Shown here: positions 26,904 through 36,002 of the stretch, piece by piece
Numbering within the stretch: position 1 is the stretch's first letter
How the letters are laid out: every line of letters starts with the position of its first letter
Assembly: GCF_004354555.1 (NCBI RefSeq)
Contig: NZ_PUFH01000001.1
Location: 21,528-85,527 of the forward strand
DNA from: Leuconostoc citreum
GTDB lineage: Bacteria; Bacillota; Bacilli; Lactobacillales; Lactobacillaceae
DNA: 64,000 bases
Reading direction: 5' to 3'
Position numbers and translations under genes: made by a program
The notes under the pieces: generated by a model
Told to the model about the DNA's origin: nothing
The model's input: the letters and a program-made list of their open reading frames with translations, nothing else
Database searches by the model: none

Positions 26904-27818
26904 ATGCGAAAAATAGGCATTGTCGGTATTGGTCATGTCGGTTCTACTGTGGCTCATCTTATTATTAGTCAAGGCCTAGCTGACGAATTAATTCTCGTGG
27001 ATAAAAACACTGCTAAGCGCGACTCTGAAGTATTAGATTTTCGTGATGCAGCTAGTCTCTTACCTCACCACGTCCATATTGCTTCAGGCACCCCAGCTGA
27101 CCTAGCTGATGCTGATGTAGTGATTTCAGCATTAGGTCATATTGACCTCATTGAACCAGGCGGTGACCGGTTTACCGAGTTGCGTGCTAATACGCCCGAA
27201 GTGCAACAAGTTGGGCAAGCATTACATCGTGCTAGATTCAATGGCGTGCTGATTGTCATTTCAAATCCTGTTGATGTCATTACCGGTATCTATCAACAAG
27301 TTACTGGGTTACCTGCCAATCAGGTCTTTGGCACCGGCACTTACTTAGATACTGCGCGCTTAAAACGCTCACTCGGTGATGCTTTAAATGTTGATCCACG
27401 TAGTATACAAGGTTACATGTTGGGCGAACATGGTGACTCGCAGTTCGCTGCTTGGTCAACTGTACGCGTGCTTGGTCAAAAAGCTGATGAGTTAGTAACC
27501 AATTATCATCTTGACTTAGATGCTGTTGCTAACGATGCGCGTGTTGGCGGTTTTACCGTCTTTTCTGGTAAAAAATATACTAATTTTGCTATTGCCCATG
27601 CTGCCGTTTCATTGGCGCAACTTGTCTTATCAGATGCTCATAACGAGGCTATTGTGTCACATTACGATGCACGTTTTGCGGGCTATATTTCTACACCTGC
27701 CATTATCGGTCGTTCAGGCGTTGTTGCTAATTTTGAACTCACTTTAACTGCTGATGAACAACGCGCATTACAGCAATCTGCTAACGCTATTGCCGAAAAA
27801 ACAGCAGCCTATCTCTAA
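26904..27818 (+). CDS. L-2-hydroxyisocaproate/L-lactate dehydrogenase family protein
   Basis: An NAD-dependent 2-hydroxyacid dehydrogenase of the L-LDH/malate fold, 304 residues. Motifs are GIVGIGHVGSTVAHL, VISNPVDVITG, GTGTYLDTARLKR and GEHGDSQFAAW, which contains the catalytic His. The substrate loop reads GHIDLIEPGGDRFTELRAN rather than the usual L-LDH loop, which argues for a bulky 2-oxoacid such as 2-oxoisocaproate (HicDH) over pyruvate. It is monocistronic with SD GGAGAAG and a TATAAT box. Confidence 0.88.
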   Translation: MRKIGIVGIGHVGSTVAHLIISQGLADELILVDKNTAKRDSEVLDFRDAASLLPHHVHIASGTPADLADADVVISALGHIDLIEPGGDRFTELRANTPEVQQVGQALHRARFNGVLIVISNPVDVITGIYQQVTGLPANQVFGTGTYLDTARLKRSLGDALNVDPRSIQGYMLGEHGDSQFAAWSTVRVLGQKADELVTNYHLDLDAVANDARVGGFTVFSGKKYTNFAIAHAAVSLAQLVLSDAHNEAIVSHYDARFAGYISTPAIIGRSGVVANFELTLTADEQRALQQSANAIAEKTAAYL

Positions 27819-27840
27819 GTTGATACAAATAAGATATTAA

Positions 27841-27892
27841 GAAACAAAAAAACACCAAGTTGTATCATAACAACTTGGTGTTTTTTTGTTTC
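27841..27892. terminator. Bidirectional terminator with 23-bp perfect stem
   Basis: A perfect 23-bp inverted repeat (27841-27863 with 27870-27892, 6-nt loop) containing AACACCAAGTTGT; T-runs on both strands between two convergent genes. Confidence 0.95.
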
Positions 27893-27910
27893 AAATATCG
27901 ATGATTGTGT

Positions 27911-29143
27911 TTACCAGACAAACAAGCCTGCTGCTGCTGCAGAAACAAGTGATACCAGAATACCAGAAAGTAACATATAAGGTACTCTCGCGCTAATATA
28001 ATCGTTTTTGTCCTTGTCGACGAGACCCTTGAAAGCACCAATAATCATGCCTAACGTGCCAAAATTAGCGAAACTAGTGAGGAATACTGTCAATACGATT
28101 CGAGCATGTTCGTTACTAAATAGACCTTTTCCAGCCATAATTGATTTAGATACTTCTCCCATGACAACAAACTCATTTGTAACTAACTTAGTACCCATGT
28201 ATTGCGCAATCTGGAACGCTTCATGTGGGTTAAAACCGAGTAGCCAAGCAAATGGAAACATGACAACACCGAATATATTTTCTAGTGTTAACCAATGCTG
28301 ACCTGTTAGACTAAATAGTTGGTTAATTAAAGCAGCAAGTGATACGAAAGCAATCACCGTAGCAGTAATAATTAGAATCAACTTTCCTGCGCCAAGGATA
28401 GAATCCCCCAAAAATGAAAAGAAAGGCTCTTTCTTGCCATCTTTTGCGCCAACACTAACAATCACGTCATCTTCAGGTGCAACTTTTGTCGGATTGAGAA
28501 TAGCTGAAATAATGATTGCCCCAAGAATGTTTAACGGAATAGCTGTCAGTACATATTTACCTGGTACCATTTGCGTATAAGAGCCAATGATAGCAGATGT
28601 CACACAACTCATCGACATCATCGCTAGCGTGAAGTTACGACGCGCTGGCATACTATCTAATTGCGCTTTTGAGACAGCTAAAACTTCTGTATTGCCTAAA
28701 AACATCATTTCAATCGAGAAAAATGCTTCAAACTTGGGCTGTCCAGTGATAAAAGCCAATCCCTTACCAATCCATTTAATCAGCCAAGGTAATACACCAA
28801 TATAGGTTAAAATATCAAACAACGGTACCACAAGCAAGATGGGTAACAGCGCTGAGGTAACGAAATTAGGGCCACCATGATTAGCTGTTAGCCAATCAGG
28901 TAACGCAAAAGCAATCCCTTTTGATGCAACAGATACGAGCCAATTAAAGCCATCTGCAGCCCCTTGGACTGCAGCTTGTCCAGCTTTGAATTGTGTAAAG
29001 AACCAAGCCAACAAGAGCTCTAAAACTAGCACAATTGCTACTGAGCGCCATTGAATTTGTTTTTTATTGTTTGAAAATAAGTAAGCAATACCGATAAAGA
29101 CTGGAATACTTATTGCATTAATGACTATTAACATTTTATTCAC
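27911..29143 (-). CDS. nupC: NupC-type concentrative nucleoside transporter
   Basis: A proton-coupled nucleoside importer of the CNT family, 410 residues. Family motifs are MFLGNTEVLAVSKAQL (re-entrant loop GNTE), NEFVVMGEVSKSIM and TSFANFGTLGMIIGAFKGL. Its promoter carries a cre-like site, so catabolite repression is likely. The SD is GAGGTG. Confidence 0.94.
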   Translation of the reverse strand: MNKMLIVINAISIPVFIGIAYLFSNNKKQIQWRSVAIVLVLELLLAWFFTQFKAGQAAVQGAADGFNWLVSVASKGIAFALPDWLTANHGGPNFVTSALLPILLVVPLFDILTYIGVLPWLIKWIGKGLAFITGQPKFEAFFSIEMMFLGNTEVLAVSKAQLDSMPARRNFTLAMMSMSCVTSAIIGSYTQMVPGKYVLTAIPLNILGAIIISAILNPTKVAPEDDVIVSVGAKDGKKEPFFSFLGDSILGAGKLILIITATVIAFVSLAALINQLFSLTGQHWLTLENIFGVVMFPFAWLLGFNPHEAFQIAQYMGTKLVTNEFVVMGEVSKSIMAGKGLFSNEHARIVLTVFLTSFANFGTLGMIIGAFKGLVDKDKNDYISARVPYMLLSGILVSLVSAAAAGLFVW

Positions 29144-29213
29144 CTCAAGGTTGGATCAATCATCCAGTATAAATGCAAAACAAGATGTACCACGAATCGT
29201 TCAATCTCTTTCT

Positions 29214-29250
29214 ATTATATCAAGCTTAACGCCCTTTGTGAGCGCTTTCT
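29214..29250 (-). promoter_or_regulatory. nupC promoter with cre-like site
   Basis: On the minus strand -10 TATAAT (29214-29219), -35 CTCACA at 17 bp, and the plus-strand reading TGTGAGCGCTTTCT (29237-29250), which fits the cre consensus at all but one defined position and overlaps the -35. Confidence 0.55.
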
Positions 29251-29277
29251 TTCACCTATATTAAAATTTAATAGTTA

Positions 29278-29311
29278 TAAAAATCACCTTAAACAGTTTA
29301 AGGTGATTTTT
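29278..29311 (-). terminator. Terminator of the nucleoside ABC transporter operon
   Basis: Stem AAATCACCTTAAAC/GTTTAAGGTGATTT (14 bp, single-base centre) with flanking A and T runs, 7 bp beyond the last stop codon. Confidence 0.88.
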
Positions 29312-29317
29312 TTGGCA

Positions 29318-30274
29318 CTATGCGGCCTTTATATAATTGACACCATCGGCTTTTGGTGCCCTAGTTTTGCCAAAGAAGAATGCCAGCACGATAATTGTAA
29401 AGACATAAGGTGCGATTTGTAACCAAATTGATGGAACAGACTTTAATCCAGGTAATTGCGCGCCTACGACGGCTAGTGATTGTGATAAACCAAAGAATAA
29501 TGATGCACCAAGCGCGCCAAGCGGGTTCCAGCGGCCAAAAATCATAGCCGCCATCGCCATAAACCCTTGGCCAACAATCGTGCTGGCTGAGTAATTAAGT
29601 GAAATTGATTGTGCTACAACGGCACCACCAATACCACCCAACAAGCCCGAAATCATCACGCCTGAATATCTTAGCTTGGCAACGTTTAAACCTAGCGTAT
29701 CAGCCGCTTGTGGATTTTCTCCGACAGACCGGAGACGCAAGCCAAATTTTGTTTTAAAAATAATATACCACGATAAAATGGCAACAAAAATCGCGAGCCA
29801 TGCTGGTCCTGATGTTTTAGCAAAGAACAACTGACCGAGGATTGGAATGTGAGACAGTCCTGGGACTGATGCATAACCAAAATCTTGTGAAATTGGTGCT
29901 GTTTGTCCTTTTCCGTAAAGCACCTTGATCAAGAAAACCCCTAGGGCTGGTGCCATCAGATTAATTACCGTACCAGAAATAATATGATCCGCACGTAATG
30001 TCACTGTTGCAACGGCGTGTAAGAGTGAAAAGATAACCCCAACAAAAGCCCCAGCAACTAACCCTAACCATGGCGTGGCCGCACCAAATGTATTCGCAAA
30101 TGTTAGGTTAAAGACGATTGATGCAAAAGCACCCATGCCCATGATACCTTCTAACCCAACATTGACCACACCACCGCGTTCCGAAAATGTCCCACCAATG
30201 GACGTAAAAATCAGCGGTGCTGAATAAACCAATGTACTAGAAATTACGAGTGATAACATCGCCATTAATGACAT
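29318..30274 (-). CDS. nupQ: Nucleoside ABC transporter permease (NupQ/BmpC type)
   Basis: A 318-residue BPD_transp_2 permease with about nine helices. GGTFSERGGVVNVGLEGIMGMGAF at the N-terminus and the cytoplasmic LRLRSVGENPQAADTLGL motif are typical of the smaller permease subunit of BmpA/NupNOPQ systems for guanosine and other nucleosides. It is the last gene of the operon, 2 bp after its partner permease. Confidence 0.92.
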   Translation of the reverse strand: MSLMAMLSLVISSTLVYSAPLIFTSIGGTFSERGGVVNVGLEGIMGMGAFASIVFNLTFANTFGAATPWLGLVAGAFVGVIFSLLHAVATVTLRADHIISGTVINLMAPALGVFLIKVLYGKGQTAPISQDFGYASVPGLSHIPILGQLFFAKTSGPAWLAIFVAILSWYIIFKTKFGLRLRSVGENPQAADTLGLNVAKLRYSGVMISGLLGGIGGAVVAQSISLNYSASTIVGQGFMAMAAMIFGRWNPLGALGASLFFGLSQSLAVVGAQLPGLKSVPSIWLQIAPYVFTIIVLAFFFGKTRAPKADGVNYIKAA

Positions 30275-30276
30275 TT

Positions 30277-31413
30277 TTATTCACCGCCTTTCGAATTTTT
30301 ATTACTGTCAGCAGCGGCCTTCACCGCTTTTTTATCCTGAGATGCGCGCGCTGCCTTATCATCCATGGCTTTCACTCGCTTCTGAATGAGTTTGATTAAA
30401 TAGCTTGCCCCAACAAAGAAAATAATTGAGGCAGTTACAATGTCAACCAGCTCAAATGGTACACCGGAAGACATCGGCATCCCCAAGCCACCGATTTTTA
30501 AGACAGAGAAAATGGCTGCAGCAGCTAATACGCCAAGATATGAACCACCACCAAGTAGGGCAACAGCCATACCATCAAAACCAATAGATGGTGAACCATT
30601 TTGCGTAAAGAAGTTAAGATAATTACCTAATCCTTCAATTGTGCCAGCTAAACCAGCTAAACCACCTGAAATGGCCATAGCAATCACAGCATTACGCTTG
30701 GCAGACATCCCCGCATACTTGGCAGCATCACTATTCAATCCAACCGCACGAATCTCAAAACCAAGCGTTGTTTTTTTCATGACAAACCAAACAACAAAAA
30801 TCATAAATACGGAGATGAAAATCCCTGCCGATATACTTGAACCTTGAGTCAAATCGGTCAACCATTTCATTTGCAAAGAGGCATTAGCCCCCACTTGCTT
30901 TGTTGTTTCTGCAGACACTTTAATCCCTTTTGACATTGTATTTTGTAAGATATTATTGCCAAGGAACAACAAGATGTAATTCATCATAATTGTGACAATT
31001 ACTTCACTCGCACCAAATTGTGCCCGTAACCAACCAGGTATCGCACCAGCCAATGCGCCTAAACCAGCACCAATAATTAATGCGCTAGGTAACATCAAGT
31101 AAACTGGCATATTAGGGAAACTCAGTGCATACCATACAGCCCCAACCCATCCAGCTAATGCCTGACCAGATAAACCGATGTTAAAGAACCCTGCTGTCTG
31201 TGCAACAGTAAAACCCAATGCTGTTAAAATCAAGGGGGTCATTTGAGTCAACACACTACCAATATCTTGTGTTGATCCAAACGCTGAACCCAATAGTGCT
31301 GTATAACCTGAAATTGGATTATAACCGAATATCAGCATAATTACGGCGCCAATAATCAAACCAAAGAGCACTGAAAATAGTGCAACAGAAAATGAATTTT
31401 TTTGTGCTGCCAT
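30277..31413 (-). CDS. nupP: Nucleoside ABC transporter permease (NupP/BmpB type)
   Basis: A 378-residue BPD_transp_2 permease with AGFFNIGLSGQALAGWVGAVW and FEIRAVGLNSDAAKYAGMSA, the coupling segment, plus a charged Lys/Ala-rich cytoplasmic tail (residues 345-378) that is longer than usual. It overlaps the ATPase gene by one base and precedes nupQ by 2 bp. Confidence 0.92.
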   Translation of the reverse strand: MAAQKNSFSVALFSVLFGLIIGAVIMLIFGYNPISGYTALLGSAFGSTQDIGSVLTQMTPLILTALGFTVAQTAGFFNIGLSGQALAGWVGAVWYALSFPNMPVYLMLPSALIIGAGLGALAGAIPGWLRAQFGASEVIVTIMMNYILLFLGNNILQNTMSKGIKVSAETTKQVGANASLQMKWLTDLTQGSSISAGIFISVFMIFVVWFVMKKTTLGFEIRAVGLNSDAAKYAGMSAKRNAVIAMAISGGLAGLAGTIEGLGNYLNFFTQNGSPSIGFDGMAVALLGGGSYLGVLAAAAIFSVLKIGGLGMPMSSGVPFELVDIVTASIIFFVGASYLIKLIQKRVKAMDDKAARASQDKKAVKAAADSNKNSKGGE

Positions 31414-32969
31414 TAGGCGTCCACCTCTTCTTTCAGGGCTGCTCGGGCGTCAGATAAACTCATCCCAGTCATCAGCAAACCTAATTCTTGTTTATTTGTA
31501 TCTTTAGCGTCAACTATACCAACAATTTTACCTGCATTAATGACAGCAATGCGGTCTGACAAATTCAAAATTTCATCTAATTCAAAACTGACGACCAGCA
31601 CCGCTTTACCTGCATTACGCTGAGCTATTAACCGTTGGTGAATGTATTCAATCGCACCAACATCCAATCCACGCGTTGGTTGTGCGGCAATGATAAGCTC
31701 ATTATCGCGGTTTAACTCACGGGCAATAACTGCCTTTTGTTGATTCCCACCAGACATTGATCCTGCCGTCACTTGAATGCCGGCTGCACGGACGTCAAAC
31801 TCCTCAACTAATTTATTGGCAAGTTTATCCATTTCATCAGTTTGTAAGACACCATTTTTCGACAATGGCGCCTTATAGTATGTCTGTAAAGCAAGGTTTT
31901 CTGACAATGTCATATCAACCTCCATACCAAATCGTAACCGATCTTCTGGTATATGACCGACACCGGCTTCTGTTATCTGCCTTGGTCGTTTGTTAGTAAC
32001 TTCTTTACCTTGAAGCAAAACATGCCCCGCTTGTACTTTTGTCAGACCAGTGATAGCTTGAATCAACTCTGTCTGGCCATTGCCGTCAATACCAGCAATA
32101 CCAACAATTTCGCCTGACTTAACCTCAAGTGAAAAATCTTTTACAACCGTAACACCGCGAGCGTCATGCACCTCAAGATCAGCCATTTTTAAGACAGTAG
32201 CACCGGTTTTAGCTGCTGCTTTTTCCGTTTTAAAGCTAACTTCACGACCAACCATCAAATCGGCTAATTCTTGAGAAGACACCCCAGCAACTGGAAAAGT
32301 TTTTATCGATTGGCCTGCACGAATAACTGTCACCGTGTCTGCTGCTGCACGAATTTCATCGAGCTTATGGGTAATCAAGACGATTGACTTCCCTTCTTTA
32401 GCAAGATTATGCAGAATGGTAATCAATTCATCAATTTCTTGCGGTGTCAAAACGGCTGTTGGTTCATCAAAAATCAAAATATCAGCGCCACGGTACAATG
32501 TTTTCAAAATTTCAACACGTTGTTGCTGCCCTACGGAAATATCGGCTATTTTAGCATAAGGGTCTACTTGCAAGCCATACTTTTCCGACAGCGCTTTAAT
32601 CTTTTTGGCTGCCGATTTTGTGTCTAAAGATAACCCTTTGGTCACTTCGGAACCTAGTATAATATTCTCCGTCACAGTAAAGGCATCAATTAGCATAAAA
32701 TGCTGATGTACCATACCAATGCCCAGTGCGTCGGACTTTGAGGGTGAGTCAACCGTCACTGGTTGCCCATTGATTATGATTTCGCCAGATGTTGGTTGCA
32801 ATAACCCTGTTAAAATGTTCATCAAGGTTGATTTTCCGGCACCGTTCTCACCAAGTAACGCGTGAATTTCACCTTGTTGGACTTGTAAATTAATGTCATC
32901 ATTGGCTGCGAAATCGCCAAACTTTTTGACGATATGACGCATCTCAATGACTGGTGTTGATTCGGTCAT
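31413..32969 (-). CDS. nupO: Nucleoside ABC transporter ATP-binding protein (NupO/BmpD type)
   Basis: A 518-residue protein with two ABC domains. The first has Walker A GENGAGKSTLM, signature ISVGQQQRVEIL and Walker B ILIFDEPTAVLTP. The second has a degenerate P-loop IDGNGQTELIQ, as usual for this subfamily, and MSGGNQQKAVIARE. The substrate-binding lipoprotein (BmpA/NupN) normally encoded first is not in this window, so it must be elsewhere. An 18-bp perfect palindrome stands 15 nt before the ATG. Confidence 0.93.
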   Translation of the reverse strand: MTESTPVIEMRHIVKKFGDFAANDDINLQVQQGEIHALLGENGAGKSTLMNILTGLLQPTSGEIIINGQPVTVDSPSKSDALGIGMVHQHFMLIDAFTVTENIILGSEVTKGLSLDTKSAAKKIKALSEKYGLQVDPYAKIADISVGQQQRVEILKTLYRGADILIFDEPTAVLTPQEIDELITILHNLAKEGKSIVLITHKLDEIRAAADTVTVIRAGQSIKTFPVAGVSSQELADLMVGREVSFKTEKAAAKTGATVLKMADLEVHDARGVTVVKDFSLEVKSGEIVGIAGIDGNGQTELIQAITGLTKVQAGHVLLQGKEVTNKRPRQITEAGVGHIPEDRLRFGMEVDMTLSENLALQTYYKAPLSKNGVLQTDEMDKLANKLVEEFDVRAAGIQVTAGSMSGGNQQKAVIARELNRDNELIIAAQPTRGLDVGAIEYIHQRLIAQRNAGKAVLVVSFELDEILNLSDRIAVINAGKIVGIVDAKDTNKQELGLLMTGMSLSDARAALKEEVDA

Positions 32970-32983
32970 TTATCTTCTCAGAG

Positions 32984-33001
32984 CGTATGCCGCGGCATAC
33001 G
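32984..33001. promoter_or_regulatory. 18-bp perfect palindrome upstream of nupO
   Basis: CGTATGCCGCGGCATACG, GC-rich against an AT-rich background and 14 nt before the nupO ATG. As DNA it is a plausible repressor operator; as RNA it would fold into a stem between a GTGGAAA SD-like sequence and the start. No known regulator matches it by eye. Confidence 0.45.
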
Positions 33002-33025
33002 TTTCCACTTTCTGATTATATTTTT

Positions 33026-33057
33026 AAAAAAACCCCGGACAGAATCTGTTCGTGGGA
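33026..33057 (-). terminator. Terminator or attenuator ahead of nupO
   Basis: On the minus strand CCC-CG-ACAG pairs with CTGT-CG-GGG around an ATT loop, followed by seven T. It sits between the argR remnant and nupO; a TATAAT box lies on each side, so it may end the upstream transcript or attenuate nupO. Confidence 0.6.
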
Positions 33058-33170
33058 TTTTTCTTCAAAGAGTATTATATCATGATTGTTGGGTCTCAAT
33101 TATTTCAATTAATTTACCTGATGCTTTAATTATGGCAAAGTGGTTATTTGTAAATCATTTGTCGTTCTGG

Positions 33171-33377
33171 TTATTCAGATATAGCCTTAAATGCTTGCAA
33201 AACAATGTCAGCATCGTTGTCAGATTGACAAATAATCATAATATTATTGATGCCAGCTAACGTACTGACAATTTCTGGAATATTCAGTTCATCGATATGT
33301 GCAGCAACGATACTACCCGCATAGTTACTCGTCCGCACTAACAACGATTTGTTATTGCGTACTTTTTCTATTGTTAA
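33171..33377 (-). pseudogene. argR remnant, C-terminal domain only
   Basis: The frame ending at 33171 reads LLVRTSNYAGSIVAAHIDELN, then IVSTLAGINNIMIICQSDNDA, the oligomerisation and arginine-binding domain of ArgR/AhrC. The N-terminal winged-helix DNA-binding half is missing, no SD or start precedes the homology, and the immunity gene occupies the upstream DNA. It therefore looks like a decayed paralogue, about 8 kb from an intact ARG-box-controlled arginine operon. Confidence 0.68.
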
Positions 33378-33405
33378 TTTATTTTTATGTGTGCAGCTGC
33401 TATCT

Positions 33406-33699
33406 CTATTGAAATAAATTGCCCAGTAAAAAACTTTGATTCGCTGCACCGCGATATTTCTCCGCATATTTTGCAATCTTGACTAACAGTTGCTCAATAC
33501 ACTTAGGCGCTTTTAAATGGTTCGTCAGCAAATAAGTTGATAGCGCTTGATTTAATTTCATACAAATTAATTGGTAATCTGTTGTTTTATCTAATTCCTT
33601 TGCTGATTGAAAAATAATCTGCTGTAATGACTCGTCTTGCTTTACCTCATCATCTGCATAAGCATGACTTAGTAATTGCCATAATTCATCTTTTTGCAT
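33406..33699 (-). CDS. Bacteriocin immunity protein, enterocin A immunity family
   Basis: A 97-residue helical protein (MQKDELWQLLSHAY…LDKTTDYQLICMKLNQALSTYL…CIEQLLVKIAKYA) of the pediocin-like immunity family; these are cytosolic four-helix bundles that protect the mannose PTS receptor from class IIa bacteriocins. SD GGAGGAG and a promoter are in place. No bacteriocin or ABC exporter gene is nearby, so it is an orphan defensive gene. Family assignment is by pattern and length, so moderate. Confidence 0.7.
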   Translation of the reverse strand: MQKDELWQLLSHAYADDEVKQDESLQQIIFQSAKELDKTTDYQLICMKLNQALSTYLLTNHLKAPKCIEQLLVKIAKYAEKYRGAANQSFLLGNLFQ

Positions 33700-33736
33700 A
33701 ACTCCTCCAGTATGGTATGTTTTGCTCTCATGACTT

Positions 33737-33766
33737 ATTACAGCACAAGTAACAAACGTCTGTCAA
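33737..33766 (-). promoter_or_regulatory. Promoter of the immunity gene
   Basis: On the minus strand -35 TTGACA (33761-33766) and -10 TGTAAT (33737-33742) with 18-bp spacing, 38 bp from the ATG. Confidence 0.62.
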
Positions 33767-33858
33767 TTGTTTTGCTGATAGCTATTTGCTAACCCTCTGA
33801 GCAAAACAATTTTGATGATAATAACAAAAAAGGTTCAACAGTATATTATAATAGAGTC

Positions 33859-35262
33859 ATGTCACGAAAAATCGAATTGCCATCTGCTGCGGAGATGAAA
33901 AAATTTCATAATCAATCACGTAAGCACACCTTTTGGACACACATTTCAATGCCACAACGTTTGACGCTTGGCTTCCTATCTGTTATTACTATTGGTGCGT
34001 TATTGTTGATGATGCCAATTAGCCACTATGGCAATATGCACCATTCCTTTATGGATGCGCTCTTTACGGCAACTTCCGCAGCTTCTGTAACTGGTCTAAC
34101 GGTCGTTGACACAGCCACCCATTGGACTGTATTTGGACAAACTGTCATCATGTTCTTAATTGAAGTCGGTGCCCTTGGATTCATGTCTTTTTCGGTATTA
34201 TTATTTACTGCCACGCGGCGACAAATGGATTTACGTAATAAAATGATGGTGCAAGAAGTGTATAGTTTGGAAAGTCTTTACGATACACGTGTTGTTTTTG
34301 GTTATGTTATCAAACTGTCAGTTATCATTCAATTTGTTGGTGCTATCTTATTAGCGCCGTTCTTCATTCAGGATTTCGGCTTAAAGCGCGGCTTGTTTTA
34401 CGCTATTTTTCATGCCATTTCAGCTTTCGGCAATGCTGGTTTTACGATATTACCTGCCGGTAGCATCGCCTATGCGAATAGGCCCTTTGTCCTGCTTATT
34501 ATTGCCTTACTAATTATTGCTGGTTCGCTTGGCTTTCTAGTTTGGCGTGATTTGTTACTCTATCATCACAAACACAAACTCAGTCTTCATTCAAAACTAG
34601 CACTAATGATGACTGGCTTATTAATTATTGGTGGTTGGTTGCTCTTTGAGTTGACTGAAAGCAACTTAGCTCTGGCACAGACATTATCACCCATTAACCG
34701 AATCGTTAATACGCTATTCATGTCAATATCTTATCGTACAGCTGGTTTTTCACAATTTAGTTTTAGTCAGATGACCCCAGCAACCATTTTACTGACAATG
34801 ATGTTAATGTATGTTGGTGGCACCCCTGGCTCAACAGCTGGCGGCATTAAAACCACAACGCTTGGCGTTTTATTACTTAAAACACACGCTGCCTTACGTG
34901 GTAAAAAAGACGTGACTTTTGCACATCGTCGACTCACTGATGAAAATATTACACGTTCACTACTGTTAGTTTTTGTATCACTTGTATTCTTGGCTATTTT
35001 GTCCTTTTTACTTATGCTAACACAAGGTACTGATTCGAGATTTGGGTTGGAATATGTTATTTTTGAAGTTATTAGCGCTTTTGCAACTGCTGGTCTTACC
35101 CTTGGTTTGACACCACACCTCACTGACTTTGGTCAATGTGTCATTATGTTGACCATGTTTATTGGGCGTGTTGGTGTCTACACAGTCATGTTCTCTGTTT
35201 TGAACGTTCATGGTGAGCATGCCCCTTACCGCTACCCAGAAGAATCTGTCATTATTGGTTAA
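33859..35262 (+). CDS. ktrB: Potassium uptake protein KtrB/TrkH type
   Basis: The ion-conducting subunit of a KtrAB potassium system, 467 residues with four pore repeats. The selectivity-filter glycines appear in TSAASVTGLTVVDTA, HAISAFGNAGF, SISYRTAGFS and SAFATAGLTLG. The ATG lies only 6 nt after a perfect TATAAT (33847-33852), with no SD, so the mRNA is probably leaderless. It is followed by ktrA after 18 bp. Confidence 0.94.
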   Translation: MSRKIELPSAAEMKKFHNQSRKHTFWTHISMPQRLTLGFLSVITIGALLLMMPISHYGNMHHSFMDALFTATSAASVTGLTVVDTATHWTVFGQTVIMFLIEVGALGFMSFSVLLFTATRRQMDLRNKMMVQEVYSLESLYDTRVVFGYVIKLSVIIQFVGAILLAPFFIQDFGLKRGLFYAIFHAISAFGNAGFTILPAGSIAYANRPFVLLIIALLIIAGSLGFLVWRDLLLYHHKHKLSLHSKLALMMTGLLIIGGWLLFELTESNLALAQTLSPINRIVNTLFMSISYRTAGFSQFSFSQMTPATILLTMMLMYVGGTPGSTAGGIKTTTLGVLLLKTHAALRGKKDVTFAHRRLTDENITRSLLLVFVSLVFLAILSFLLMLTQGTDSRFGLEYVIFEVISAFATAGLTLGLTPHLTDFGQCVIMLTMFIGRVGVYTVMFSVLNVHGEHAPYRYPEESVIIG

Positions 35263-35280
35263 TCATAGAAAGGACTTATT

Positions 35281-35946
35281 ATGCGACAAACTTATGCTAT
35301 TATCGGGTTAGGTCGTTTTGGCGGTGCTTTACTCGAAACACTAGTTGCTAACGGACAAGATGTATTAGGAATTGATGTCAGCGAAGAACACGTCAATGAC
35401 TATCGCGATATTGCAACACAAGTTGTTATTGCAGATGCACAAGAAGATGATGTCTTACGCAAATTAGATATTGCCAGCTTTGATCATGTCATAATTGCTA
35501 TCGGTCATAATATGCAAGCCAGTATTTTAGCTACGATTAATGCCAAGGATCTTGGGGCCAAAAATGTGATTGCTAAAGCTGAAAACAAGACACATTTACG
35601 TGTCTTGACTAAAATAGGTGCTGATGTTGTCGTACAACCAGAACGAGAAATGGGTGAAAGAATTGCTCGTAAATTATTAGCGCCTAACATGCTTAACTTT
35701 ATCGAATTGTCAGATGATTATTCGATGGCCGAAGTACAGATTGTGAACCCAAGTTTCACTGGCAAAACGTTAGCTGAGCTCAATATTCGTAAAAAATTTG
35801 GCCTTAATATTATTGCTGTGCGACATGATGGTGAGGTGGTCGTTGCGCCTAGCGCACAGTATCAGCTCCACGACCGCGATATTTTATCTGTCGTCGGTCC
35901 CAAAGACATGGTTGACGATTTTGATCAGATGACAAACCGCGCATAA
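35281..35946 (+). CDS. ktrA: Potassium uptake regulatory protein KtrA (RCK/TrkA-N)
   Basis: The cytosolic gating ring of KtrAB, binding ATP/ADP or c-di-AMP. The 221 residues comprise an RCK_N Rossmann domain (IIGLGRFGGALLETL; GIDVSEEHVNDY; VVIADAQEDDVLRK) and an RCK_C domain from about residue 135. Unlike ktrB, it has a normal SD (GAAAGGAC). It ends at a perfect 18-bp terminator. Confidence 0.94.
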   Translation: MRQTYAIIGLGRFGGALLETLVANGQDVLGIDVSEEHVNDYRDIATQVVIADAQEDDVLRKLDIASFDHVIIAIGHNMQASILATINAKDLGAKNVIAKAENKTHLRVLTKIGADVVVQPEREMGERIARKLLAPNMLNFIELSDDYSMAEVQIVNPSFTGKTLAELNIRKKFGLNIIAVRHDGEVVVAPSAQYQLHDRDILSVVGPKDMVDDFDQMTNRA

Positions 35947-35956
35947 CCACAGATTA

Positions 35957-35996
35957 TTAAAAGCCCTAAGTTGACAAATCAACTTAGGGCTTTTAA
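35957..35996. terminator. Bidirectional terminator after ktrA
   Basis: An 18-bp perfect stem TTAAAAGCCCTAAGTTGA with a CAAA loop, between convergent genes. Confidence 0.95.
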
Positions 35997-36002
35997 TAAT
36001 GC

